NCBI GenBank assembly: GCA_947259115.1
Contig: CAMYKS010000003.1
Span: 1 to 64,000 of the forward strand
Reading direction: 5' to 3'
DNA length: 64,000 nucleotides
Origin: an uncultured Desulfobulbaceae bacterium
GTDB taxonomy: Bacteria > Desulfobacterota > Desulfobulbia > Desulfobulbales > BM004
The notes under the pieces are model-generated. The model was not told where the DNA came from, searched no databases, and saw nothing but the letters and a program-made list of their open reading frames with translations. Shown here one piece after another: positions 8,377 through 16,854 of this stretch. Both the position numbers and the translations under genes were made by a program. Numbering within the stretch: position 1 is the stretch's first letter; each line of letters starts with the position of its first letter.

Positions 8377-8883
8377 TTACTTACGGGCGCGCTGTGGCAG
8401 TACCCAGTCCGGACGAGGGTAATGGCAGGTGTAGCCGTTGGGATAGCGCTCAAGATAATCCTGGTGCTCGGGCTCTGCCTCCCAGAAATCGCCTACAGGT
8501 TCGAGTTCCGTTACCGCTTTGCCCGGCCATAAGCCCGATGCGTTTATATCGGCGATGGTATCAAGCGCGACTTGCTTCTGCGCCTCGTTAGTATAGTAAA
8601 TTGCCGAACGATAGGAGGAACCCCGGTCATTACCTTGTTGGTTGGTGGTTGTGGGGTCGTGTATCTGGAAAAAGAATTCCAGAATACTCCGATACGAAAT
8701 CCTGTCCGGATCGAAAAGAATCTCTATACCCTCGGCGTGTGTGCCGTGGTTGCTGTAGGTGGCGTTGGGGACATCGCCGCCGGTGTAGCCCACTCGGGTG
8801 GCCACAATCCCCGGCAACTTGCGGATCAGATCCTGCATGCCCCAAAAGCAGCCGCCCGCCAGAACAGTGCGTTCCTGTGCCAT
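8377..8883 (-). CDS. msrA: Peptide methionine (S)-S-oxide reductase MsrA
   Basis: MsrA reduces the S-epimer of methionine sulfoxide, free or in proteins. The 168-residue protein has the catalytic GGCFWG motif near the N-terminus (Cys codon TGC, not UGA), then [17 protein letters not shown], the [18 protein letters not shown] block and [12 protein letters not shown]. All are family signatures. Its ATG overlaps the stop of msrB (TAATG), so the two are translationally coupled. The Sec-peroxiredoxin follows 20 bases later. There is no signal peptide, so it should be cytoplasmic. Confidence 0.95.
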   Translation of the reverse strand: MAQERTVLAGGCFWGMQDLIRKLPGIVATRVGYTGGDVPNATYSNHGTHAEGIEILFDPDRISYRSILEFFFQIHDPTTTNQQGNDRGSSYRSAIYYTNEAQKQVALDTIADINASGLWPGKAVTELEPVGDFWEAEPEHQDYLERYPNGYTCHYPRPDWVLPQRARK

Positions 8884-9329
8884 TACTTGTCCTCCACCTG
8901 ATCAAGGTACTCGCCATAGCCTGCTGCTTCCATGTCATCGCGATGGATGAAGCGCAGCGCAGCGGAATTGATGCAGTAACGCAAACCACCGCGGTCCCTG
9001 GGACCGTCCGGAAACACGTGTCCCAGGTGGCTGTCGCCATGAACTGAGCGGATTTCGGTTCGCTCCATACCATGGCTGACATCTCTCAGCTCGTTGATAT
9101 GCGCGGGCTCGATGGGTCTGGCAAAGCTGGGCCAGCCGCAACCCGACTCAAACTTGTCTGATGACACGAACAGTGGTTCGCCCGACACGACATCCACATA
9201 GATGCCCGGCTCGTTATTATCTAGATGCTCGCCCGTTCCTGGTTTTTCGGTGCCGCTTTGCTGGGTCACACGGAACTGTTCCGGAGTTAGGGCGGCAATA
9301 GCGGCAGCGGATTTTTTGTAAGACTTCAT
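8883..9329 (-). CDS. msrB: Peptide methionine (R)-S-oxide reductase MsrB
   Basis: MsrB reduces the R-epimer of methionine sulfoxide. The 148-residue protein has ESGCGWPSF with the resolving-type Cys, [14 protein letters not shown], and [11 protein letters not shown] with the catalytic Cys. The zinc CxxC pairs of many MsrBs are absent: where the first would be it reads [13 protein letters not shown], as in the MsrB domain of Neisseria PilB. I start at 9329, where GAGGAG precedes the ATG; the frame is open to 9392. It is the first gene of the msrB-msrA-prx(Sec) operon. Confidence 0.94.
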   Translation of the reverse strand: MKSYKKSAAAIAALTPEQFRVTQQSGTEKPGTGEHLDNNEPGIYVDVVSGEPLFVSSDKFESGCGWPSFARPIEPAHINELRDVSHGMERTEIRSVHGDSHLGHVFPDGPRDRGGLRYCINSAALRFIHRDDMEAAGYGEYLDQVEDK

Positions 9330-9470
9330 TCGATTCTCCTCGGTAGACTTCTGTGGGGTATTAATCCCGGGGGGAGATGAAACAATACCCATCTTTAAAT
9401 TAGTATAAAAAAATAATAAGACCTCAGGGGGTCATTGTCGAAAAAAAACACTCCCGGTGAAGAGTAAAAC

Positions 9471-9484
9471 CGGGGACAGACCCG
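9471..9484. repeat. GGGGACAGACCCC repeat, truncated copy
   Basis: CGGGGACAGACCCG lacks one C compared with the other copies and ends one base before the element at 9486. On the far side of that element the sequence resumes with GGGACAAACCCCGATTTCT (9670-9688), so the miniature element may have inserted at or beside a repeat of this family. Confidence 0.5.
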
Positions 9485-9485
9485 A

Positions 9486-9667
9486 ATGGCGCTAGTTTTA
9501 GCAAGAAATATTGAAATTTCAGAGATTCACAGATGCTGAGTTTGTTGAAGCTCCTCGATTTTTGTTTCCTATATTTCCAGGGTATTACATCAGCCCTTCA
9601 GTAAGCTCAGGATTCGGTTAGCCTGTGGTTATGTGAAACCAATAAAACAACCTTAAACTAGCGCCAT
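9486..9667. repeat. MITE-like element with perfect 13-bp inverted ends
   Basis: ATGGCGCTAGTTT at 9486-9498 and AAACTAGCGCCAT at 9655-9667 are perfect inverted copies bounding 182 bases without an ORF. The interior is AT-rich. The ends, size and lack of coding capacity fit a miniature inverted-repeat element. The rest of the 9330-9766 gap holds copies of the GGGGACAGACCCC family on each side and nothing else I can support. Confidence 0.6.
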
Positions 9668-9766
9668 TAGGGACAAACCCCGATTTCTCTTCGGACTTAG
9701 CATATCGTTCCTCAATTTTTGTCGGCAAAGCAGAATTAAATCTACCAAACATATGGAAGCCCCGGG

Positions 9767-9997
9767 TTAACTCGTCAAAATGCTGTATTCTTTCCCGTCA
9801 TCATCTTGTGCCGATTCTATGCGCATATCTTCGAGGCGACACTCTTTCAAGCCGCGGTACAACTCATTGCATGCGCGCTGAATTTCCTTGCCGTCCACCT
9901 CGGCTATCCACTCACCGGAGGGTGTCTGGTAAGTGTTTTTGGCATTTATTTCTGTATGCCTGCCGTGGATGTTATCTTTAGCTATCAACGTTTTCAT
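9767..9997 (-). CDS. Small hypothetical protein
   Basis: This 76-residue soluble, charged protein (MKTLIAKDNIHGRHTEINAK at its start) is not one I recognise. A strong AAGGAG site lies about 8 bases before the ATG at 9997, which argues that the gene is real and that the longer frame to 10027 is not used. It has one W and two Cys, and no membrane segment or signal peptide. It stands alone, divergent from the TauE-like exporter. Confidence 0.6.
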   Translation of the reverse strand: MKTLIAKDNIHGRHTEINAKNTYQTPSGEWIAEVDGKEIQRACNELYRGLKECRLEDMRIESAQDDDGKEYSILTS

Positions 9998-10140
9998 GAT
10001 ATTTCTCCTTTTTATGTCAATTTCCATCCCTCTTAATTATAAAATATGCTTTAAACGTATGGATGTTAATAGCAGAATGAAAAAAATATGCTACTCAGAT
10101 GGGGCTTGGACACGCTAATTATCTAAAATAACGAGGAAAA

Positions 10141-10156
10141 AGGGGACAGACCCCGG
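10141..10156. repeat. GGGGACAGACCCC palindromic repeat
   Basis: AGGGGACAGACCCCGG ends a dozen bases before the TauE-like start codon, so it lies in or near that gene's leader and could form a hairpin in the 5' UTR. It is one of the window-wide palindromic family. Confidence 0.55.
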
Positions 10157-10167
10157 TTTCGAACTTT

Positions 10168-10890
10168 ATGACGGTATATTTTTTTCTGTTTCTCATATTT
10201 CTTGTTGCCGGCTTCACCCAGGGAGTCACCGGTTTCGGGTTCGGCCTGTTGGCAATCCCCCTGCTGAGCCTGTTTGTTGACATTAAGACCGCCGTGCCGC
10301 TTTGCAGCCTCCTGGGCATCCTGATAACCGCATTTCTCTCGCTGCGGTTGCGAAAGCATATTGACCGGCGCAAGATTCTTCCCTTGCTGTTTGGCTGCAT
10401 TCCAGGCGTGGCAGTTGGTACCCTGGTGCTGAAAAAAGCACCGACCGAACTGCTGAGTGTGCTCATGGGCCTCATGCTTATCGCCTATACCCTGTATCGC
10501 ATGACAGGCAAACAGCAGCCGCGCTTCATCCATCCACGGTGGGCTTATGCAGCTGGATTTTTTACCGGTGCGATCAGCAGCGCCTTCAGTGCCGGCGGGC
10601 CCCCGACCATTATTTACGCCACCCTGAGAGACTGGAACAAAGATGAGATAAAGGCCACCCTGTCGGGGGTCTTCCTGGCCGGCGGATTGACTGTAATCAC
10701 GGCGCATGCCCTTACCGGACTGACCACCGGCCTGGTCCTCCACTACTTCCTGTTAGCGGCTCCGGTGGTTATTGCCGGCGTCTTTATCGGCTCTGTGCTC
10801 TATGACAGGATCGATACCGGCGCTTATCTCAAACTGTTGCATTACCTACTGCTGGCCATGGGAATATTAATGATCTGGAAAGGGGTATAG
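10168..10890 (+). CDS. TauE/SafE-family (DUF81) membrane transporter
   Basis: This 240-residue integral membrane protein has about seven or eight hydrophobic helices and the two family repeats: GFTQGVTGFGFGLLAIPLL at residues about 15-33, and AGFFTGAISSAFSAGGPPTI in the middle, the second half-repeat. TauE/SafE proteins export sulfite, sulfoacetate and related organosulfur anions, but the substrate cannot be read from sequence. It has two GGGGACAGACCCC repeats at its flanks (10141 and 10901). The start codon has no strong Shine-Dalgarno site. It appears monocistronic. Confidence 0.85.
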   Translation: MTVYFFLFLIFLVAGFTQGVTGFGFGLLAIPLLSLFVDIKTAVPLCSLLGILITAFLSLRLRKHIDRRKILPLLFGCIPGVAVGTLVLKKAPTELLSVLMGLMLIAYTLYRMTGKQQPRFIHPRWAYAAGFFTGAISSAFSAGGPPTIIYATLRDWNKDEIKATLSGVFLAGGLTVITAHALTGLTTGLVLHYFLLAAPVVIAGVFIGSVLYDRIDTGAYLKLLHYLLLAMGILMIWKGV

Positions 10891-10900
10891 GAGAGTAAAA

Positions 10901-10917
10901 CCGGGGTCTGACCCCGG
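10901..10917. repeat. GGGGTC-TGA-CCCC palindromic repeat
   Basis: CCGGGGTCTGACCCCGG has 6-base perfect arms around TCTGA and begins 11 bases after the TauE-like stop codon. It is followed by TTTCTCGCTTTTTG, so it might act as a terminator hairpin as well as being a copy of the family. Confidence 0.6.
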
Positions 10918-10970
10918 TTTCTCGCTTTTTGTTTTAAAACTATATGAATATGTTAAAAGACTTAATCAGC

Positions 10971-11006
10971 ATTTTTCAAAACTGTTCATGAAATATTCGG
11001 GTTAAC
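10971..11006. repeat. Dispersed TTCATGAAATATTCGGGTTA repeat
   Basis: The sequence TTTTTCAAAACTG followed by TTCATGAAATATTCGGGTTA is one copy of a dispersed intergenic repeat. Others lie, some inverted, at 16749, 23599 and 42463. The TTCATGAA core is palindromic. It lies between the TauE-like gene and recQ. Confidence 0.6.
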
Positions 11007-11138
11007 ATGAGCCGAACGTAGACGTGCCCCTTCACAAAAATACGAACTCAGGATGGCACCCTGGAATTTGTTCCTGGCCCCTTGGTTTTTTTTATTTTCT
11101 TTTAATCTTTTAGTGAGCCCCGCATGGGGGTCGGAGTA

Positions 11139-12971
11139 ATGCCCAAAACACCCACAGAGACACTGAGCCAGATCTTCGGATATAAGGATTTCAGGCCATA
11201 TCAGCAAGAGATCATCGAGGCATTGATCGGCGGCAGCGACCTCTTTGTTTTAATGCCCACCGGCGGCGGCAAATCGCTGTGCTATCAGATTCCGGCCCTG
11301 CACAGGCCAGGCGTTGCCATTGTGGTATCTCCCCTCATTTCGTTGATGAAAGACCAGGTTGACGCCCTGAACGCTAATGGAATACGGGCCGCCTTTTACA
11401 ACTCTTCCCTGAAGGCGGCAGAGGCCCGCAGGACTCTGGCCCGTCTGCACGACAATAGCCTCGATCTCCTCTATGTCGCCCCCGAACGCTTAATGAGTGA
11501 CTCCTTCATTGAGCGCCTGCAGGATATTGACATTGCCCTGTTTGCCATTGATGAGGCCCATTGCATCTCCCAGTGGGGCCACGATTTCAGGCCGGAATAC
11601 CGGCAGCTCGGCCGTCTGCGCGGGCTCCTGCCAGGCCCGCCCATAATTGCCCTGACCGCCACCGCTGAACCCCACACCAGGGAAGACATCTTAAAGGGTC
11701 TGGGGCTGACAGGAGCCCGCACCTTTGTCACCGGGTTTGACCGTCCCAATATACGGTACACCGTGGTCGACAAGATAAAACCGGCCGTCCAGCTCAGGGA
11801 TTTTCTGGCAGCCCACCAGGGTGAATCGGGTATTGTCTATGCCCTGAGCCGCAAGCGGGTCGAAGCAATTACCAGTGACCTTAAAAAGGTCGGTATTAAT
11901 GCCGCCGCCTATCATGCCGGGCTTTCAGACGATGTGCGCCAGGAGGCGCAAAATGCTTTTCAGCATGACGATATTCAGGTGATTGTCGCAACCGTTGCTT
12001 TTGGCATGGGGATAGACAAGTCAAACGTCCGCTTTGTTGTCCATTATGATATGCCCAAAAATATCGAGAGTTATTACCAGGAAACAGGCCGGGCCGGACG
12101 GGACGGATTGAGCGCCGAAGCCCTGCTGCTTTTCGGGTATGGAGATATTGTTATTGCCAGGAGCCTGATCGAGCAGGGGTACAACCAGGAACGCAAACGC
12201 ATCGAACTTCATAAACTCAACAGCATGGTCGCCTTTGGAGAGGCCCAGTCCTGCCGGCGCCAGATCCTGCTGGGCTATTTTGGCGATACGCTGAGCCAGG
12301 GCTGCGGCAACTGCGATATCTGCCTGAATCCGCCCCGGCAGATCGAGGTGACGGAAGAGGCTCGCAAGGCCCTGTCCTGCGTATACCGGGTCGGTCAGCG
12401 CTTCGGCATGGGCCATATCCTGGAGGTGTTGCGCGGCTCAAAGAATCAGCGTCTGCTCAAGCTCGGCCACGACCGGCTTTCCACCTATGGCATAGGCGCG
12501 GACCGGCCCCGTGATTTCTGGGCCGCCCTGCTGCGCCATCTTATTAATCAAGGTTTTCTATTCCAGGATATTGCCAACTATTCAATACTTAGCCTGACCA
12601 AGGAAGCAGGGCCGCTGCTTAAGGGAGAACAGACCTTTATTATGCCGGAGCCAAGGATCAGGCCCGCTGCCAAAAAAGCCAAAACCAGACGCAGACCCGT
12701 TGCAGATTTTGAGTACGACCGGAAGCTTTTTGAGAAACTGCGGGAATTACGAAAGGAGATAGCCGTAGAGCAAGGGGTGCCCCCCTTTGTGGTCTTCAGT
12801 GACACAAGCCTGGTGGAAATGGCCGCTGTACGCCCCCAGAACGATGAGGACATGCTGGGCATAACCGGCGTTGGCAAGTACAAGCTGGAACATTACGGGC
12901 CCCGTTTCCTTAAAGTTTTACAAGCCTCAATGTCCGGGGCAGCACCGAAGACTCCGGCAAAGCCACAATAG
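11139..12971 (+). CDS. recQ: ATP-dependent DNA helicase RecQ
   Basis: RecQ unwinds DNA 3'-5' in recombination and fork repair. The 610-residue protein has the Q-motif region FRPYQQEII, Walker A MPTGGGKSLCYQ, IDEAHCISQWGHDFRPEY (DEAH box plus aromatic loop), TATA motif LTATAEP, motif V VATVAFGMGIDK and motif VI QETGRAGRDG. The RecQ zinc cysteines follow (SCRRQILLGYFGD, GCGNCDIC), then the winged helix, and an HRDC domain near the C-terminus (EKLRELRKEIAVEQGVPPF). I start at 11139 because CGGAGT lies at proper spacing; the frame is open to 11124. It is a single gene followed by a palindromic repeat. Confidence 0.96.
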   Translation: MPKTPTETLSQIFGYKDFRPYQQEIIEALIGGSDLFVLMPTGGGKSLCYQIPALHRPGVAIVVSPLISLMKDQVDALNANGIRAAFYNSSLKAAEARRTLARLHDNSLDLLYVAPERLMSDSFIERLQDIDIALFAIDEAHCISQWGHDFRPEYRQLGRLRGLLPGPPIIALTATAEPHTREDILKGLGLTGARTFVTGFDRPNIRYTVVDKIKPAVQLRDFLAAHQGESGIVYALSRKRVEAITSDLKKVGINAAAYHAGLSDDVRQEAQNAFQHDDIQVIVATVAFGMGIDKSNVRFVVHYDMPKNIESYYQETGRAGRDGLSAEALLLFGYGDIVIARSLIEQGYNQERKRIELHKLNSMVAFGEAQSCRRQILLGYFGDTLSQGCGNCDICLNPPRQIEVTEEARKALSCVYRVGQRFGMGHILEVLRGSKNQRLLKLGHDRLSTYGIGADRPRDFWAALLRHLINQGFLFQDIANYSILSLTKEAGPLLKGEQTFIMPEPRIRPAAKKAKTRRRPVADFEYDRKLFEKLRELRKEIAVEQGVPPFVVFSDTSLVEMAAVRPQNDEDMLGITGVGKYKLEHYGPRFLKVLQASMSGAAPKTPAKPQ

Positions 12972-12994
12972 CGCCAGTACGGCAGTATTATAAA

Positions 12995-13010
12995 CCGGGG
13001 ACAGACCCCG
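12995..13010. repeat. GGGGACAGACCCC palindromic repeat
   Basis: CCGGGGACAGACCCCG lies between the convergent 3' ends of recQ and the PEP-CTERM gene, and is followed by ATTTCTCCTT as in other copies. Confidence 0.6.
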
Positions 13011-13052
13011 ATTTCTCCTTCCCCTGCCTTTCTGTTAATTTTTTGAAAACAA

Positions 13053-13772
13053 TTAAACCTTGCTCTTCTTTGTTCTCCTGGCAACTCCGGCTACACCAAC
13101 CAAACCTGTGCCAAGCAGAAGCATGGTGGCAGGTTCGGGGATCGCTGCAGCTCCTCCGTCCCTGACAATCATGACGTAATGTTCCCCCGATATATCAGGC
13201 ATAAAGACCGGCGGCGGGGACAACGCTGTCCTTCCGATGTCGTGACAGGCAAGGCAGGTATTAGAGTCAAGCATATTTAACGTGCTGATATTGACTCCGA
13301 CATCTGACCAGTAAGACCCCACCTGCATATTATAAAACGGACCAGTGCTTAATAATGGATTCATTAAGCCGACCTGAAGAGTTGTGTGAGAAATACCGCT
13401 ATCATTCAAACCGGCAAACCAATTCCACTCGTTGTTCATCAAGTGAAAGAGCTCTCCATTGTTCCCAACCGGATTATAAATAACATGAAATTGGGGGCCA
13501 TAGTTCAGAACCGTATCAAAAAGGGGCAGACGCCAATCGTCAAAACCGGCGAATACCAGACCGTCAACCCAGGCATTTGCCGCCGCCCAATCCATCATCC
13601 CGTCCGGGTCCGCACCCAGGGTAAGGGCCAGATTACCGTCTGCAACCCAGGTAATGTTCCGGTCATCGTCATACACCAACCCGCTTCCCTTATCAATGAG
13701 GTTAGCCCGGGCAGCGTTTACCCAATTGGACGCCAGAGCTATGGCACACAGAATTATTAGAATCTTCTTCAT
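13053..13772 (-). CDS. PEP-CTERM protein with DUF1566-like domain and a CxxCH motif
   Basis: This 239-residue protein is secreted: it has a signal peptide (residues 1-23) and ends in a PEP-CTERM sorting tail, IPEPATMLLLGTGLVGVAGV followed by basic residues. Such tails are cut by exosortase. The body has the DUF1566/Lcl pattern: LVYDDDRNITWVAD, DGLVFAGFDDWRLP and SYWSD. A CLACH motif (residues about 175-179) could bind haem c, unusual in this family. GGGAG precedes the ATG. A second PEP-CTERM protein (62035) and a PEP-CTERM-type CPBP protease (57873) are in the window, but no exosortase. Confidence 0.85.
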   Translation of the reverse strand: MKKILIILCAIALASNWVNAARANLIDKGSGLVYDDDRNITWVADGNLALTLGADPDGMMDWAAANAWVDGLVFAGFDDWRLPLFDTVLNYGPQFHVIYNPVGNNGELFHLMNNEWNWFAGLNDSGISHTTLQVGLMNPLLSTGPFYNMQVGSYWSDVGVNISTLNMLDSNTCLACHDIGRTALSPPPVFMPDISGEHYVMIVRDGGAAAIPEPATMLLLGTGLVGVAGVARRTKKSKV

Positions 13773-14300
13773 GTTACTCCCATCCTTTTTACGCTTGAAA
13801 AATAATTAAAATAATTTGAATTAAATTTGCTTTTATTAGTTTATGCAAAAATCACACCGAACATAAACAAAATATTATATATTAATAATAACAGCATGTT
13901 AAGTTTTTTTTGTTTTTAAAATGAGATTATTTTCTGGCTCATATTCCGGGAATCCGGTCCGGAAATCCGGAAAAATCCGGGAACGCGGAAGTTGAACCAG
14001 GACCCATAAAGCCCCCCTGTATTTCGAAGACAGACCACGATTTTTACTGCCTGATAATAACTCCTGCCCGTGCCTGGCTTGCAGGATCTGTAAAAAGATA
14101 GCCGGAGATGGCTTCCGGAAATTATTCCTTCCGGAGAATATCTTTAAATTTGCCGCACAAAAAACCAGATTCATTTTCCCAGCGACAAATGAATGGACAT
14201 TTGCATTCATAACAGCTAGGTTTGTGCCCCTTTATGGGGCGAATCAGTACATCCGGTTGTTCCCGCCTCTATAGTAACTGCACAATTCTTTAAGGAAGTC
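13773..14300. other. Gene-free gap before the ABC-F gene
   Basis: No gene can be supported here. Clustered ATCCGG and CCGGAA direct repeats lie at 13945-13985, a degenerate copy of the GACAGACC family (GAAGACAGACCACGATTTTT) at about 14024-14043, and a GCCCC-TTTAT-GGGGC hairpin at about 14225-14239. The first 130 bases are AT-rich and probably carry the PEP-CTERM promoter. Confidence 0.45.
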
Positions 14301-15926
14301 ATGGTCCACCTCATAAACATAACACGTCAGCACGGTGATCGTATCCTGTTGCGCGATGCGGGCCTCCAGATTCTGCCAGGCGACCGGGCAGGCCTTGTCG
14401 GCCCGAACGGTGCCGGCAAAAGTACAATCTTCCGGCTCATCACCGGCGAGGAGCTACCGGACAAGGGAATTGTCTCCTGCTCCAAAAAGACGGTTATCGG
14501 CCATTTTTCCCAGGATGTGGGTGACATGAGCGGGCGCACGGCACTTGCCGAGGTGATGGGTGCGGCAGGCGATACCGTCAGGCTGGGAGAAGAGGTCCGG
14601 CAGCTTGAGTCTGCCATGTCCGAGCCCATGGATGACGGAAAGCTGGCCGCTCTCCTTGAACGTTACGGCGACGCGGTGGCGGAGTTCGAGCACCTGGGGG
14701 GCTACGACCTGGAAAGCCGGGCCCAGGCGGTGCTCACCGGGCTTGGCATCGGCCCGGACGAATACCTGCGGCCGGTGGAATCATTCAGCGGCGGGTGGAA
14801 GATGCGCATCGCCCTGGCCTCCATACTGACGATCAACCCCGACGTCCTCCTCCTGGACGAGCCCACCAACCATCTGGACGTGGAATCCATTGTCTGGCTT
14901 GAGAACTGGCTCGCCAAAGATTTCAAGGGCGCGGTGCTCATGACTTCACACGACCGTGACTTCATGAACCGCATCATCAGCCGGACCATTGAGGTGGCAA
15001 ACGGTGAGGTTACCGCCTACACCGGCAACTACGATTTCTACCTGCGGGAAAGGGAGATCCGGCGCCGGCAATTAATCGCCAGCCATCAGCGGCAGCAGGC
15101 CATGCTGGCCAAGGAGGAGGATTTCATCGCCCGTTTTGCCGCCCGTGCCTCCCACGCAGCCCAGGTCCAGTCGCGGGTGAAGAAACTTGATAAGATAGAG
15201 CGCATTGAACTGCCGGCCGAGCAGCGGCAGATGCGTTTCGAGTTCACCGAACCGCCCCGGAGCGGCGGCGACGTGGTTTGCTGTGAAGATCTTGCCAAGT
15301 TCTGGCCACTCCCGGACGGCTCCAAAAAATCTGTTTTCAGCGGAGTCTCCGGGGTTATCAGGCGGCAGGAGAAGATCGCTGTAGTCGGGGTCAACGGCGC
15401 CGGCAAATCAACCTTTCTGCAGGTATTGGCCGGCCGGACCGAGCCCAGCGGGGGCACGGCAACAATCGGCGCCAGCGTCTCAACCGGCTATTTCAGCCAG
15501 CATGCCCTGGACATCCTGCACCCGGACCGCACCATCTTCGATACCGTTCAGGAAGCAATGCCCGATGCAACCATCGGTACGATCCGCAACCTCTGCGGCG
15601 CATTTCTCTTCTCCGGCGATGATGTGGATAAGCGCATATCCGTACTTTCCGGCGGCGAGAAAAGCCGGGTGGTACTCGCCATGCTGCTTGCCCAGCCGTT
15701 CAATTTCCTCATCCTTGATGAACCCACCAACCACCTCGATATACAGAGCCGGGAAATCCTCCTCGAAGCCCTGCAGAAATACAGCGGCACCGTGATACTC
15801 GTGAGCCATGACCGTCACTTCCTGCGCTCCCTGGCCAACCGGGTCTTTGAAATAGACCACGGCGAGATGCGCATCTACGAGGGCAATTACGCGTATTACC
15901 TGAGCAAAAACGCTGGCAGGGGTTGA
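14301..15926 (+). CDS. ABC-F family ATPase
   Basis: This 541-residue soluble protein has two ABC nucleotide-binding domains in one chain and no membrane segment, the ABC-F layout of ribosome-associated translation factors. Walker A motifs are GPNGAGKST (residues about 34-42) and GVNGAGKST (about 359-367); signature motifs are SFSGGWKMR and LSGGEKSR; Walker B motifs are LLLDEPTNHLD and LILDEPTNHLD. The linker between domains (about 235-320) is Arg- and Gln-rich (EREIRRRQLIASHQRQQ), the region that enters the ribosome in this family. An AAGGAAG site precedes the ATG. It is followed by trmB in the same direction after 160 bases. Subgroup is not assigned. Confidence 0.93.
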   Translation: MVHLINITRQHGDRILLRDAGLQILPGDRAGLVGPNGAGKSTIFRLITGEELPDKGIVSCSKKTVIGHFSQDVGDMSGRTALAEVMGAAGDTVRLGEEVRQLESAMSEPMDDGKLAALLERYGDAVAEFEHLGGYDLESRAQAVLTGLGIGPDEYLRPVESFSGGWKMRIALASILTINPDVLLLDEPTNHLDVESIVWLENWLAKDFKGAVLMTSHDRDFMNRIISRTIEVANGEVTAYTGNYDFYLREREIRRRQLIASHQRQQAMLAKEEDFIARFAARASHAAQVQSRVKKLDKIERIELPAEQRQMRFEFTEPPRSGGDVVCCEDLAKFWPLPDGSKKSVFSGVSGVIRRQEKIAVVGVNGAGKSTFLQVLAGRTEPSGGTATIGASVSTGYFSQHALDILHPDRTIFDTVQEAMPDATIGTIRNLCGAFLFSGDDVDKRISVLSGGEKSRVVLAMLLAQPFNFLILDEPTNHLDIQSREILLEALQKYSGTVILVSHDRHFLRSLANRVFEIDHGEMRIYEGNYAYYLSKNAGRG

Positions 15927-16088
15927 AGAAAGGGGTCAAGGATTCGAGGAGCCGAGAGTTCAAGGGAAAAGATTTTAAGACCTTATCCTTTTTTCCCGGG
16001 CAGCAGCCGTTTGGAAAACGAAATATTGAATGTTGCCGGATCCAATTCATTTATGACAGAGAGAAGAATTGCTTAAAAATAGAATACT

Positions 16089-16751
16089 ATGATTTCAATT
16101 CGCAGTTATAGACGCCGCGAAGGACGCATGATTGCCTCGCGAAAGCGCGCCCTGGAGGAATTGTGGCTGGATTACGGCATCACGGAGCAAGGGCCATTGG
16201 ACCTGGATGGACTGTTTGGCCGGCCGGCACCATGTCATCTGGAGATTGGTTTCGGCATGGGAGAGGCTCTGCTGGAGATGGCGCGTAAACATCCGGAAAA
16301 CAATTACCTGGGCGTTGATGTGTATCTGCCCGGCGTCGGTCAATTATTGCTGGGTTTACGGGAAATGGGTATTACCAATGTCCGGATAGACCGGCGGGAC
16401 GCAATGGAAGTCCTGGCGCTTCTACCTGCCGGGAGCCTGAGGGGGGTTTGCCTGTTTTTCCCCGACCCATGGCCCAAACAGCGCCATCAGAAACGTCGCC
16501 TTGTTCAAGCTCCTTTTGTTGAAAAATTGCGCCGCGTTTTGGAACCAGGCGGCCATTTTCATGCGGCCACCGATTGGGGTGACTACGCCCGGCAAATACG
16601 GGGGATCATGGAAGCCGCCGACGGTTTCACCAACCGCTCCGGTTCCGGGGAGTTTTATCCAGGCCCGGTGGAACGGGCTCTGACTAAATTCGAAAAGCGC
16701 GGCCTGGGGCGGGGGCGTGAAGTCAGGGAGCTACTCTATGAGCGTATTTAG
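16089..16751 (+). CDS. trmB: tRNA (guanine-N7-)-methyltransferase TrmB
   Basis: TrmB makes m7G at position 46 of tRNA using S-adenosylmethionine. The 220-residue protein has the SAM site CHLEIGFGMGEALLEMA, the NYLGVDVYLPGV strand, and the family's signature LFFPDPWPKQRHQKRRLV that contacts the tRNA, followed by LRRVLEPGGHFHAATDWGDY. The N-terminus (SYRRREGRM) resembles the usual RSYxxREGRMT start. There is no strong ribosome-binding site at the ATG. It lies downstream of the ABC-F gene, so both might be transcribed together. Confidence 0.94.
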   Translation: MISIRSYRRREGRMIASRKRALEELWLDYGITEQGPLDLDGLFGRPAPCHLEIGFGMGEALLEMARKHPENNYLGVDVYLPGVGQLLLGLREMGITNVRIDRRDAMEVLALLPAGSLRGVCLFFPDPWPKQRHQKRRLVQAPFVEKLRRVLEPGGHFHAATDWGDYARQIRGIMEAADGFTNRSGSGEFYPGPVERALTKFEKRGLGRGREVRELLYERI

Positions 16752-16783
16752 CCCGAATATTTCATGTGCAAACTGAAAAATGC
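16749..16783. repeat. Dispersed GAATATTTCATG repeat (inverted copy)
   Basis: TAGCCCGAATATTTCATGTG followed by CAAACTGAAAAATGC starts at the trmB stop codon and is an inverted, diverged copy of the repeat at 10971-11006. Just after it lies AAAGGGGACAGATAT (about 16805), a half copy of the GGGGACAGACCCC family. Confidence 0.5.
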
Positions 16784-16854
16784 GGGTTAGCCCAAACGAG
16801 GGTAAAAAGGGGACAGATATATTTTCCAGTACAGAAATAAAAAAACTACTTCTC

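Noticed and set aside
8861-8872. A selenocysteine MsrA
   Set aside because: The catalytic codon in GGCFWG is TGC (Cys), not TGA.
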